Positions 52,344-60,904 of a DNA stretch of 64,000 nucleotides are shown here, piece by piece. Within the stretch, counting starts at the first letter, position 1; every line of letters starts with the position of its first letter. The notes beneath the pieces were generated by a model. The model searched no databases. It saw nothing but the letters and a program-made list of their open reading frames with translations, and was not told the DNA's origin. Position numbers and translations under genes: made by a program. The stretch is from the NCBI GenBank assembly GCA_024698705.1, contig JAILQX010000028.1:1-64000 (forward strand), read 5' to 3'. Source of the stretch: Lachnospiraceae bacterium (GTDB taxonomy: Bacteria > Bacillota > Clostridia > Lachnospirales > Lachnospiraceae).

Positions 52344-54444
52344 CCAGTATCTGGACATATTTATTGACGAGTCCAAAGAAAATTTACAAAATCTGAACAC
52401 ACAGATCCTTGAACTGGAACAGGAACCCGGTAACATGGATACCATCAATGAGATATTCCGTGCAGCACATACACTCAAGGGTATGGCCGGAACCATGGGA
52501 TACAAGAGAATGCAGGGCCTTACTCACAATATGGAAAATGTATTCTCTGAAGTCCGCAACGGAACAGTCAAGGTCAACGCATCGATCATCGATGCTCTGT
52601 TCCAGTGTCTCGATGCGCTTGATGAATATGTAAGCAATATTCAGGCGACAGGCGATGAAGGTGACAACGAGAACAGCAATATCATAAAGATATTCAATGA
52701 TTTCCTTGCTTCAAAGGGAGAGAGCGCTCCTGCCGCGGAAGCCGGTGAAGAAAAAGCCGATAAAGCCGAAGAGAACAAAGAAGCAGCACCCGCAGGCGAT
52801 GACGATCATTGGCGTGACATCAAATATAACGATGCACAGATGGGAGTTATAGATAAAGCAAAGAATGAAGGTAAGAACGTTATAGGACTTACGGTTTATG
52901 TTCAGGAGACCTGTATCCTTAAAGCGGCAAGAGCATTTCTTGTATATAAAGCCATGGAGGAACTGGGTGAGATCATCGTTTCCAATCCTCCGGCACAGGA
53001 TATCGAGGATGAAAAGTTTGATCTTGAATTCAGCCTCGTAGTCATAACGGATGCAACACCTGATCAGGCGATCAAAGCAGCACTGAACGTATCCGAGATA
53101 GACAGGGTTGCAGGCGGAATAGTCGAAGTTGCGGCCGGGGAAGAAGCTGAAGCGGAAGCTGAAACGGCAGGTACCGAAACAGCGGTTGCAGCACCGGAAG
53201 AAAAGAAGGAAGCAGAACCGGAAAAAACAACGGAAACAAGTCCCGCACCCGCAGCCGCTCCGAGTAAAGCAGTTGAAAAGAAGAAACCTGTTGTCAACAG
53301 GACGGTACGTGTTGATATTGAGAAGCTCGACGATCTCATGAATCTCGTCAGCGAGCTTATCATCGCAAAGAACTCACTTGTCAGTGCAGCTACTACAAAG
53401 GGTTCAGGCAACAATGTCAATGAACAGATAGAGTACCTTGAGAGCGTTACCACAAACCTTCATGAATCCGTTATGAAGGTTCGAATGGTTCCCATTGAGA
53501 GTGTAGTCAACAAGTTCCCGAGAATGATCAGGGATCTCCAGAAGAAACTCGATAAGAAGATGGAACTGTATATGTCCGGTGAAGAGACAGAACTTGACCG
53601 TACCGTTGTTGATGAGATCGGTGATCCTCTGATGCATCTGTTACGTAATTCTGCGGACCACGGTATTGAAAGTGATGTCAAACTCCGTAAGGAGAGAGGC
53701 AAGCCGGAGACAGGAAGCATTTGGCTGGATGCATATCAGGACGGTAACAACGTTGTGATCGAAGTAAAAGATGACGGTAACGGTATCGATATAGAAGCGG
53801 TAAAGAGCAAGGCTCTTGAGAGAGAAGTCATAACACCCGAGCAGGCAGAGAATATGTCCGAGCAGGAGATAATCAATCTTCTGTTCCTTCCGAGTTTCTC
53901 TACGGCAAAGAAGGTTTCGGATGTATCGGGACGTGGTGTCGGACTTGATGTCGTAAAGAGCAAGATCGAATCCCTGAGCGGTGAGGTCGATGTCAAGACC
54001 AAGTTCGGTGAAGGAAGCAAATGGACGATCAGACTTCCTCTTACACTTGCGATCATCCAGTCACTCATGGTCAAGGTCGGCGGCGAGAAATACGCGGTTC
54101 CGCTCGGTAACATCCAGACGATCGAAAGTGTTGTACCGGATGAGATCAAGACCGTACAGGGCAAAGAGGTTATAAACTTAAGAGGCAATGTTATTCCGAT
54201 CATCAGGCTGAACGAAGTACTCGGATGCGAATCATTGAGACAGGAAAATGAAGACTATGTAGTCGTTGTCTGCAAAAAGGGTGACGCACTTGCGGGTCTC
54301 GTGATCGACGAACTCATCGGACAGCAGGAAATCGTAATCAAGTCCCTTGGAAAATACATCAACAAGAGCAAGATCATAAGCGGAGCAACCATCCTCGGCG
54401 ACGGCGAGGTTGCACTAATCATTGATTCGAACGCTCTCATTTGA
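52333..54444 (+). CDS. cheA: Chemotaxis histidine kinase CheA
   Basis: Kinase that phosphorylates CheY and CheB under receptor control. The 703 residues have the P1 Hpt domain with H46 (AAHTLKGMAG), a P2-like region (about 155-250), an Ala/Glu/Pro-rich linker (about 255-315), the P3 dimerisation helix, the P4 kinase with LLRNSADHGIE (N box), DDGNGID (G1), GRGVGLDVVKS (G2), and the P5 CheW-like domain. It starts within the end of cheB and is followed by cheW. Confidence 0.98.
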   Translation: MDVSQYLDIFIDESKENLQNLNTQILELEQEPGNMDTINEIFRAAHTLKGMAGTMGYKRMQGLTHNMENVFSEVRNGTVKVNASIIDALFQCLDALDEYVSNIQATGDEGDNENSNIIKIFNDFLASKGESAPAAEAGEEKADKAEENKEAAPAGDDDHWRDIKYNDAQMGVIDKAKNEGKNVIGLTVYVQETCILKAARAFLVYKAMEELGEIIVSNPPAQDIEDEKFDLEFSLVVITDATPDQAIKAALNVSEIDRVAGGIVEVAAGEEAEAEAETAGTETAVAAPEEKKEAEPEKTTETSPAPAAAPSKAVEKKKPVVNRTVRVDIEKLDDLMNLVSELIIAKNSLVSAATTKGSGNNVNEQIEYLESVTTNLHESVMKVRMVPIESVVNKFPRMIRDLQKKLDKKMELYMSGEETELDRTVVDEIGDPLMHLLRNSADHGIESDVKLRKERGKPETGSIWLDAYQDGNNVVIEVKDDGNGIDIEAVKSKALEREVITPEQAENMSEQEIINLLFLPSFSTAKKVSDVSGRGVGLDVVKSKIESLSGEVDVKTKFGEGSKWTIRLPLTLAIIQSLMVKVGGEKYAVPLGNIQTIESVVPDEIKTVQGKEVINLRGNVIPIIRLNEVLGCESLRQENEDYVVVVCKKGDALAGLVIDELIGQQEIVIKSLGKYINKSKIISGATILGDGEVALIIDSNALI

Positions 54445-54461
54445 CAGAAAGGGGATATGAT

Positions 54462-54926
54462 ATGAACGAGATTAAAAGTTATTCGGAAGCGATACAGTAT
54501 ATAAAGATATTATTGGGAGACGAATTCTTTGGCGTTGACATAGGTATCATCGACAACATCGTACGTATGCAGCGCATTACGAGAGTTCCGAATGTAGCTC
54601 CTTATATCAAAGGCGTCATAAACCTTCGCGGTGAGATAGTGCCTATAATGGATCTGAGACTCAAGATGGGTCTTGACGAGATCGAGTATTCGAAGGCTAC
54701 AAGGATCATAATCATCAAGACGGAAAGCTACGGTAAGATCGGTCTTATCGTTGATGCCGTCAAAGAGGTTGTGGCACTTGAAGATGAACAGATCGAAAAG
54801 GTTCCATATGACAGTACGGAGGAAAACCATTTTGTAAGTGGTGTCGGAAAACTTGAAGGAGCATTGATCTCATTGCTCGATATAGTTACGGTACTTACGG
54901 ACAAACAGATTAAGGAGGAAGGCTGA
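54462..54926 (+). CDS. cheW: Chemotaxis coupling protein CheW
   Basis: Adapter between chemoreceptors and CheA. The 154 residues show the typical core VPNVAPYIKGVINLRGEIVP and IMDLRLKMGL, and the IIIIKTESYGKIGLIVDAV strand. ATG 54462 is preferred to the TTG at 54441 that lies inside the cheA stop because AAAGGGG is 7 bp upstream. The stop codon overlaps the cheC start (TGATG). Confidence 0.96.
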   Translation: MNEIKSYSEAIQYIKILLGDEFFGVDIGIIDNIVRMQRITRVPNVAPYIKGVINLRGEIVPIMDLRLKMGLDEIEYSKATRIIIIKTESYGKIGLIVDAVKEVVALEDEQIEKVPYDSTEENHFVSGVGKLEGALISLLDIVTVLTDKQIKEEG

Positions 54927-55543
54927 TGGCGGATTTATCCCTTGATACTTTATCCAAGGAATATTTCGATGTCTTGAAAGAACTGGGCAATATTGGTGCG
55001 GGCAATGCCACAACAGCCCTTGCTTCCATGCTGCAATGCAAGGTGGATATGCAGGTTCCCGAAGTTCGAATGCTGGAATTCAAAGATGTCGGAGCTATCC
55101 TCGGCGGTGAAGAACAGGAAATGGTCGGAGCGTATCTCGGAGTCGAAGGCGATATAACGGGAAGCATCCTTTTTCTGGTAAAAAAAGAAGTTGCAATGCA
55201 CCTTGTCAAAAAGATGATGGGCGATTATGCGTCCGATGAATTCGGCGAGATGGAAAGATCCGCATTTAAGGAGATTTCCAATATAATTACAGGGTCTTAT
55301 ATGAATGCGCTTGCGAGCCTCACGGGGATGGGTATTTTCCTGACGGTACCGGACATGACGATTGATATGGCTGGTGCCATATTGTCGGTCCCGGCAGTCG
55401 AGTTTGGAATTTACGGTGACAATATCCTGCTGATCCAGTCAAAGATATCCGATGAGATAGATATCGACGGGTATTTTATCATGGTTCCTGATATGGATTC
55501 ATATGGTAAGATACTCAGATCATTGGGGATTATAGTTGATTAG
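54926..55543 (+). CDS. cheC: CheY-P phosphatase CheC
   Basis: Removes phosphate from CheY and forms a complex with CheD in adaptation. The 205 residues carry both ExxN active sites: E19-N22 in KELGNIGAGNATTALA and the second in FKEISNIITGSYMNALA. ATG 54926 overlaps the cheW stop codon. Together with FliY and the CheX-like protein at 60905, the window encodes three proteins of this phosphatase family. Confidence 0.95.
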   Translation: MADLSLDTLSKEYFDVLKELGNIGAGNATTALASMLQCKVDMQVPEVRMLEFKDVGAILGGEEQEMVGAYLGVEGDITGSILFLVKKEVAMHLVKKMMGDYASDEFGEMERSAFKEISNIITGSYMNALASLTGMGIFLTVPDMTIDMAGAILSVPAVEFGIYGDNILLIQSKISDEIDIDGYFIMVPDMDSYGKILRSLGIIVD

Positions 55544-55578
55544 ATCACATACCGGACAGCAGTTGGAGTGTAACTAAT

Positions 55579-56058
55579 ATGGAAATAAAAGTTGGAATGG
55601 CCGACATGAATGTATGCACTGCACCTGACAGTATTATCACTTTGGGACTCGGATCTTGCGTCGGGGTTGTCGTATGGGACAAGCAGACCAAGATATGCGG
55701 GATGGTTCACGTGATGCTGCCTGACTCAACGGCAATATCACAGAATTCCAATACTGCCAAGTTTGCGGATACAGGAATAGAAGAGTTGGTTAAGAAGGTT
55801 GTGGCGATCGGCGCCGGAAGGGCAAGACTGGTTGCCAAGATAGCCGGTGGAGCACAGATGTTTAAGGTCAGTACGGCATCGCCGTCGCTGAGAGTCGGCG
55901 AACGTAATGTTGAGGCGGCCAAGAAGAAACTGGCCGAACTCAAGATACCTCTGATAGCAGAGGACACAGGCGACAGTTACGGCAGGACCGTAATATTTTA
56001 TCCCGAAACGGGAGTTTACAGGATTCGTGCCATAGGCAGGGAAGAATTTGAGATCTAA
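55579..56058 (+). CDS. cheD: Chemoreceptor glutamine deamidase CheD
   Basis: Deamidates receptor glutamines and is recruited by CheC. The 159 residues have the catalytic set Thr21, Cys27 (GLGSCVGVVVWD) and His44 (GMVHVMLPDS), at the same numbers as in Thermotoga CheD. GGAG lies about 11 bp upstream of ATG 55579. It lies after cheC, as in Bacillus. Confidence 0.97.
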   Translation: MEIKVGMADMNVCTAPDSIITLGLGSCVGVVVWDKQTKICGMVHVMLPDSTAISQNSNTAKFADTGIEELVKKVVAIGAGRARLVAKIAGGAQMFKVSTASPSLRVGERNVEAAKKKLAELKIPLIAEDTGDSYGRTVIFYPETGVYRIRAIGREEFEI

Positions 56059-56060
56059 AT

Positions 56061-56402
56061 ATGAAAATCAGTAAAAGGCTTCGTATGCTGCCAGCATTTA
56101 CCATGTTGAGTGCGGGGGCATTCACAAGCATAATCACATATCTGCTTCATTATGAGATGAAGACCGCAATGATCATATTGCTGATAGTTCTGATCGTATT
56201 TTATATACTCGGACTGGTACTGCAGAAAGTTCTGATCTCATTTGAAGAGGCCAACAAGGCAAAGCAGGAAGAAGAGGAAAAAGAAAAAGCAGCAGAAGGA
56301 AAGGTTGTCGAGAAGGAAGAGGAAAACGTTTCGGTACAGACACAGACAGACCGGGATGCAGCTTCCGACGAAGGAAATACTCCTTTGGGTGAAGAAGGAT
56401 AA
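56061..56402 (+). CDS. Small membrane protein of unknown function between cheD and fliA
   Basis: 113 residues, not recognised. Two hydrophobic helices (about 10-28 and 35-57), the second MIILLIVLIVFYILGLVLQKVL, followed by an acidic cytoplasmic tail rich in Glu, Lys and Gln, with no cysteine or catalytic motif. It starts 3 bp after cheD and ends 24 bp before fliA, so it is probably co-translated with them. Its position suggests a flagellar accessory part; in B. subtilis no gene sits between cheD and sigD. Confidence 0.7.
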   Translation: MKISKRLRMLPAFTMLSAGAFTSIITYLLHYEMKTAMIILLIVLIVFYILGLVLQKVLISFEEANKAKQEEEEKEKAAEGKVVEKEEENVSVQTQTDRDAASDEGNTPLGEEG

Positions 56403-56425
56403 AAGTATCGGAGTCAAGGTAGATT

Positions 56426-57190
56426 ATGGACGAAAATGCCAGAGAGAGACTATGGGGTGAATATTCACGGACAAAATCCGCGGATACGCGTGAAAAGTTA
56501 ATATTGGAATATGCACCGCTCGTCAAGATCGTCGCGGGGCGACTCAGCATGTATCTCGGCTACAATGTCGAGTATGACGACCTTGTAAGCTATGGCATAT
56601 TCGGACTTATCGATGCGATCGACAAATACGATTCAAACAAACAGAACAAGTTTGAAACGTATGCTTCTTTGCGTATAAGAGGCGAGATACTTGACCAGAT
56701 AAGAAAGATGGACTGGATACCCAGGACCGTCAGACAGAAACAGAAACAGATCGATGCCGCGATCAGGGAGATAGAAAGCCTGACAGGCAAGGCTGCAAGC
56801 GATGAAGCCATAGCCGAGAAGCTCGGCATAAGTTCCGACGAATATAACGACTGGCAGACCCAGCTAAAGGTCACTAATGTCGTATCACTCAACGAATTCA
56901 TGGAGCAGGGCAGCGATGTTCCGAACGGACGCAACGCAAGCTCGCATTTTTCGGGCCCTGAGGAGGCTTATGAGGAACAGGAACTGAAGGTCGTATTGCG
57001 CGAAGCACTCGATCTGCTAACGGAAAAGGAAAGACGCGTCATAGAACTTTATTATTATGAAGATCTGACGCTTAAAGAGATAAGCGTGACACTTGAGGTA
57101 TCCGAATCAAGAGTGTCGCAATTGCATACTAAGGCATTGTCCCGCATGAAGAATAAGATGGGCAAATATATGGGATTCTTTTCACCATGA
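56426..57190 (+). CDS. fliA: Flagellar sigma factor FliA (sigma-D / sigma-28)
   Basis: RNA polymerase sigma factor for late flagellar and chemotaxis genes. The 254 residues have region 2 (YDDLVSYGIFGLIDAIDKYD), region 3 (KAASDEAIAEKLGISSDEYN) and region 4 with a helix-turn-helix (LKEISVTLEVSESRVSQLHT). Family hallmark: the conserved IRKMDWIPRTVRQKQK after region 2. The window contains good sigma-D promoter matches at 14097, 24963 and 33256. No anti-sigma factor FlgM is encoded here. ATG 56426 has AAGGTAG upstream. Confidence 0.97.
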   Translation: MDENARERLWGEYSRTKSADTREKLILEYAPLVKIVAGRLSMYLGYNVEYDDLVSYGIFGLIDAIDKYDSNKQNKFETYASLRIRGEILDQIRKMDWIPRTVRQKQKQIDAAIREIESLTGKAASDEAIAEKLGISSDEYNDWQTQLKVTNVVSLNEFMEQGSDVPNGRNASSHFSGPEEAYEEQELKVVLREALDLLTEKERRVIELYYYEDLTLKEISVTLEVSESRVSQLHTKALSRMKNKMGKYMGFFSP

Positions 57191-57220
57191 TCCCTGTACT
57201 CGTATAGAGGAACGCGAGAT

Positions 57221-58807
57221 ATGAATGCTTATTTTCAATTGCTGGGGAAGGAGGGCAAGACAATGCTCAGGCTGGTTCCTGCCACTGACGGAGGTAACGA
57301 CCTGAGTGTTTCGGATGCGATCGATTATCTGAACTTCAACAAGATACTTTATGACCTTCCCTCATTGAACGCCGCGATCATCGGCCTGACCGAAGAGACC
57401 GTCGTACAACTCAACAATGACCCGCTCGTACCGGTTAACGAGCAGCTGACTATTACCATAGCACCCGACAAAATGACTGCTATGGGAGTTTTTGTGTGCA
57501 GATCCGACAAGGGACAGGAAATAACAAAAGATGAGATCCTCTCGGATCTCAAATACAAGGGCATAAAATTCGGAGTTGATGACGCCGGCATAGATGCGTA
57601 TCTTGCCGATAAAAAATATCTTGAACCGATAGTTCTTGCCAAAGGAGAGGAACCCGTTCAGGGAAAGGATGCGAGTATAGAGTATTTCTTCAATACCGAT
57701 GTCCATGCAAGACCGACTCTCAATGAGGACGGAACGGTTGACTTCTTCAATCTGAACATCATCAATCACGTGCAGGAAGGCGAGCTGCTCGCAAGACTCA
57801 CAAGAGAGGTCAAGGGCAAGCCGGGAACGGATGTCCTGGGAGCAAGGATACCTCCGAGGAACGTGACCAGAAAGGTCCTTAAATTTGGAAGAAATATCAG
57901 GCTTAGCGAAGATAAAACAGAGATATATGCGATGTGTAACGGCCATGTTACATTTGTTGACGGAAGAGTATTTGTCAGCGATGTAATGCAGGTCGAAAAT
58001 GTAGATCCCACCACGGGAAACATCGATTACGAAGGCAATGTCCAGGTGAATGGCAATGTGTGCTCGAATTTTGAAGTGCATGCTAAGGGCAATGTGGAGA
58101 TAAAAGGTGTTGTTGAAGGCGCTGTTGTTGAAGCGGGCGGCAATATAACGATCGCCAGAGGCATGAACGGCATGGGCAAGGGCAGGCTGAAGAGCGGAGG
58201 TAATGTTGTTGCCAAATTCATTGAGAATTCAACGGTTGAAGCCGCAGGATATGTGGAGAGCGGTTCCATTATGCACAGTGACGTGGTTGCCGGAACAGAG
58301 ATCAATGTTGAAGGCAGGAAAGCATTTATCTCAGGCGGAAAAGTTACCGCGACAAGCAAGGTCGAAACAAAGATCCTGGGTTCCGATATGGGAACCGATA
58401 CAATAGTTGAGATCGGTGTCAGTGCACTTGTCAAAAAGCAGCATAAGGAAATTGAGGATTCCATCGCCGAACTGGATAAGGTCATAGACAGGGCTATGCC
58501 CATCATGGAAGCGGCAAGGGATAAGGTCGAGGCGGGCATCGCACTCAACGAAGAGCAGCTGGATAATGTCCGCAATATTTTCAATCTGACAAGAATAAAG
58601 GCAGCAGAGAGAGAAGGACTCGTGGCCGAAAAGGAAAGACTGGAGGAGATACTTGCGGTCGATAAGGATGCAAAAGTTGTAGTCAAGGATACGGTTTATC
58701 CGGGTACCAAGATCGTTATCTCGGACGTATCCAAGATCATAAAGGAAAGCGTACAGCATTGTAAGTTCATGAAGACTAAGGGTGACGTCAAGATGCTCGG
58801 TCTCTAG
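57221..58807 (+). CDS. FapA/DUF342 family protein
   Basis: 528 residues with an N-terminal wing, a right-handed beta-helix core (about 175-400) with repeated strands such as GNIDYEGNVQVNGNVCSNF, EVHAKGNVEIKGVVEGAVVE, and a C-terminal coiled-coil (about 405-480). This is the FapA/DUF342 layout (Flagellar Assembly Protein A in its family name). Some members influence flagellar gene expression or cell polarity; the mechanism is poorly known. It lies between fliA and the swrB-like gene. Confidence 0.85.
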   Translation: MNAYFQLLGKEGKTMLRLVPATDGGNDLSVSDAIDYLNFNKILYDLPSLNAAIIGLTEETVVQLNNDPLVPVNEQLTITIAPDKMTAMGVFVCRSDKGQEITKDEILSDLKYKGIKFGVDDAGIDAYLADKKYLEPIVLAKGEEPVQGKDASIEYFFNTDVHARPTLNEDGTVDFFNLNIINHVQEGELLARLTREVKGKPGTDVLGARIPPRNVTRKVLKFGRNIRLSEDKTEIYAMCNGHVTFVDGRVFVSDVMQVENVDPTTGNIDYEGNVQVNGNVCSNFEVHAKGNVEIKGVVEGAVVEAGGNITIARGMNGMGKGRLKSGGNVVAKFIENSTVEAAGYVESGSIMHSDVVAGTEINVEGRKAFISGGKVTATSKVETKILGSDMGTDTIVEIGVSALVKKQHKEIEDSIAELDKVIDRAMPIMEAARDKVEAGIALNEEQLDNVRNIFNLTRIKAAEREGLVAEKERLEEILAVDKDAKVVVKDTVYPGTKIVISDVSKIIKESVQHCKFMKTKGDVKMLGL

Positions 58808-58839
58808 ATTAGCCGATATGCGGCAGAAACGGAGAAGAT

Positions 58840-59157
58840 ATGGCAATAGATCCTATTCATCTTAACGGAACAATGACGGGGGTACAGGATTACAATACCA
58901 TGCGTCATCAGGAAGAAATAAAGGGGATGCTCGATCAGTCCAACTTCCAGAATCAGTTCAACCAAAGGGTTGATCACAAACTCAATCAGGTTCAACAGAA
59001 GGAAGATATGGACAACAGAGGTCAGAAAATGGATGCCAAGGAAAAGGGCAGTAATTCTTATGCCGGTGACGGCGGCAAGAACAGACAGAAGGAAGATCAC
59101 GAGGAAGAAAGAAAAGCCCAGCCCTATATCGGCGGCGGTTTTGACATGAAGATATAA
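58840..59157 (+). CDS. Small hydrophilic protein of unknown function
   Basis: 105 residues, not recognised; rich in Gln, Asp, Lys, Asn and Glu, no membrane segment, no cysteine, probably partly disordered. The C-terminus GGGFDMKI resembles the conserved ends of small proteins encoded next to DUF342 genes in clostridial fla operons. RBS GGAGA is 7 bp before ATG 58840. An exact sigma-D -10 box (GCCGATAT at 58812) lacks a -35 box. Confidence 0.6.
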   Translation: MAIDPIHLNGTMTGVQDYNTMRHQEEIKGMLDQSNFQNQFNQRVDHKLNQVQQKEDMDNRGQKMDAKEKGSNSYAGDGGKNRQKEDHEEERKAQPYIGGGFDMKI

Positions 59158-59186
59158 ACAAAAAGAAAGGTTTGGGTTTACCGAAC

Positions 59187-60122
59187 ATGAATTTAGCGGA
59201 AATTGTGATGCTTATAGCCGGGGCAGTATTATTTACGGTGAGTTTTTTTATTCCCGACAGAGGCAAAGGGACAGTATCGCTCGACGAAGAGGAAGAGAAG
59301 AAGATCATAAGGGAACTGCTCGAAAAGGAAGTTGACAGATACAAGGATGAACTGGAGGAGACGGCAGAAGAATGTGTCAATGACAACAGGGACAAGATGG
59401 AACGTGCCATGGACCGCATAACCAATGAGAAGATGAACGCGGTCAACGAGTATTCCGATACGGTCATTGAACAGATCAAAAAAAACCATGATGAGGCGGT
59501 ATTCCTTTACGATATGCTCAACAATAAGCACAGCCAGGTAAAGAACACGGCCGCCGAACTCAATCAGCTGTCAAGATCCGTAAAGGTCAGGAGCGAGCAG
59601 GATATAAGAGACCGGGCAAAAGCGGATAATGATGCTGTAAGTGAAAACGCAGCCGATGAAAAGCCTATGGGCTTTGGCTATGTAACATCGAAGAAAGACG
59701 GTGACAATAGGGGCTTCGGATATACCGATATCCATAAAAAACCCGTAAATACAGAGAAGACATTTGAGGAATTCAAGCCTGAGATGGTTGTGGAAGCATC
59801 CATGACAGGCGAGTCGGTAAAGCCTTATGAAGCAGCGGATGATACGGCGGAAAAAGCAATGGATAAGCCGGATAAACCTGCTGAAAAGATAAATGATAAG
59901 GCTAAAGAAGAAAAGCCTGCAGGTAAGCCCAAAGAGGTAAAGAAGCCGGTGTCGGACGGCGGGGTTGACCTGATGTTTGCATCCGACAATAATTCAGCAA
60001 ATAACAATGACAGGATACTTGCACTACATAAGGAAGGCAAGTCGAACATGGCCATTGCCAAGGAACTTGGTCTGGGCATCGGTGAGGTAAAACTCGTCAT
60101 CGACTTGTTTGAAGGGATATAG
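59187..60122 (+). CDS. SwrB-like (DUF6115-type) flagellar accessory protein
   Basis: 311 residues: N-terminal membrane helix (LAEIVMLIAGAVLFTVSFFI), a long coiled-coil (about 30-130) rich in Glu, Lys and Asp, a low-complexity Lys/Ala/Pro/Glu linker, and a C-terminal helix-turn-helix-like segment DRILALHKEGKSNMAIAKEL followed by GLGIGEVKLVIDLF. The arrangement is that of B. subtilis SwrB (YlxL), which activates FliP assembly and lies at the same place after sigD. The family assignment is by architecture and memory. ATG 59187 is used; an in-frame TTG at 59172 is nearer to AAAGG but too close to it. Confidence 0.65.
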   Translation: MNLAEIVMLIAGAVLFTVSFFIPDRGKGTVSLDEEEEKKIIRELLEKEVDRYKDELEETAEECVNDNRDKMERAMDRITNEKMNAVNEYSDTVIEQIKKNHDEAVFLYDMLNNKHSQVKNTAAELNQLSRSVKVRSEQDIRDRAKADNDAVSENAADEKPMGFGYVTSKKDGDNRGFGYTDIHKKPVNTEKTFEEFKPEMVVEASMTGESVKPYEAADDTAEKAMDKPDKPAEKINDKAKEEKPAGKPKEVKKPVSDGGVDLMFASDNNSANNNDRILALHKEGKSNMAIAKELGLGIGEVKLVIDLFEGI

Positions 60123-60125
60123 ACC

Positions 60126-60803
60126 ATGAGATTGAAGAGCTATTTGAGAGGAATAGGGATCGGTATCATGGTAACGGCTGCGCTGTTTATCATATCAGGA
60201 AGTACCGGAAGCAAAAGATCCATGACGGACGAGCAGATAAAGGCAAGAGCCGCCGAGCTTGGAATGACTGAGTCCACAACGTTGGTTGATAATTCAAAAG
60301 CGGGGAAAGAAGATGACGGAGTTGTAGAGCCGATAATCGAGAAGATCCCCGAAGAAGAAAAAGATAAAGCCGTTTCGGAGCCTGCAAAGGAAGACGAACC
60401 GACCAAAGAGGCAGAAGCCACGAAGGAAGCGAAGCCTACGAAAGAGGCAGAAGCCACGAAGGAAGCGGAGCCTGCCAAAGAGGCAGAAGCCACGAAGGAA
60501 GCGGAACCCACCAAAGCCACAGAGCCGACAAAAGAAGCTGAACCCACAAAGGAGGCAGAGAAGATACCTGCACCCGAACAGGAAGACACAAAGGAGATAA
60601 TAATCGTTGTCAATTCCGGAGACGGTTCGGATACCGTAAGCAGAAAACTCTATGAAGCGGGGCTTGTCGCGGATGCCTACGAATATGACAGATATCTTAT
60701 GGAACACGGATACGACAGGACCATTACTGCCGGTAACCACAGGATAAACATCACTGCTACCAAGGAAGAGATAGCGGTCAATCTTACTTCACCCACAAGA
60801 TGA
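60126..60803 (+). CDS. Membrane-anchored MltG/YceG-like protein without catalytic domain
   Basis: 225 residues: N-terminal membrane helix (about 7-24), a Thr/Lys/Glu/Ala/Pro repeat region (92-145), and a C-terminal domain (about 155-225) with IVVNSGDGSDTVSRKLYEAG and TITAGNHRINITATKEEIAV, which resembles the LysM-like domain of the endolytic transglycosylase MltG/YceG. The MltG catalytic Glu region is absent. It may bind peptidoglycan and set flagellar placement, but this is inference. It begins 4 bp after the preceding gene. No terminator is seen after it, though the next gene has its own promoter. Confidence 0.6.
   Translation: MRLKSYLRGIGIGIMVTAALFIISGSTGSKRSMTDEQIKARAAELGMTESTTLVDNSKAGKEDDGVVEPIIEKIPEEEKDKAVSEPAKEDEPTKEAEATKEAKPTKEAEATKEAEPAKEAEATKEAEPTKATEPTKEAEPTKEAEKIPAPEQEDTKEIIIVVNSGDGSDTVSRKLYEAGLVADAYEYDRYLMEHGYDRTITAGNHRINITATKEEIAVNLTSPTR
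60399..60560 (+). repeat. 36-bp coding repeat (12-residue PTKEAE-type units)
   Basis: Three near-identical 36-bp units at 60399-60434, 60435-60470 and 60471-60506, coding for PTKEAEATKEAE-type dodecamers, then decayed copies to 60560. It lies inside the MltG-like gene. Such repeats can gain or lose units by slippage, changing spacer length between membrane and cell wall. Confidence 0.85.
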
Positions 60804-60843
60804 TGTAATTTTTGCGATTTTGTACAAAAAAAAACAAGTTTTA

Positions 60844-60872
60844 TTGAAAAATTCAGACAAATCTTATATAAT
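60844..60872 (+). promoter_or_regulatory. Strong sigma-A promoter of the CheX-like/CheY pair
   Basis: TTGAAA at 60844-60849, a 17-bp spacer and TATAAT at 60867-60872, 32 bp before the ATG. An A-run lies upstream (possible UP element). This makes the pair independent of the fla/che operon. Confidence 0.85.
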
Positions 60873-60904
60873 TACAATAAATAATCAAAAAGGAGATTTT
60901 TCGG

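Noticed and set aside
58812-58819. Exact sigma-D -10 box GCCGATAT before the 105-aa gene
   Set aside because: No TAAA-like -35 box at 14-16 bp upstream, so it is not counted as a promoter.
60804-60843. Terminator at the end of the fla/che operon
   Set aside because: No stable stem with a T-run was found; transcription may run into the CheX-like gene.
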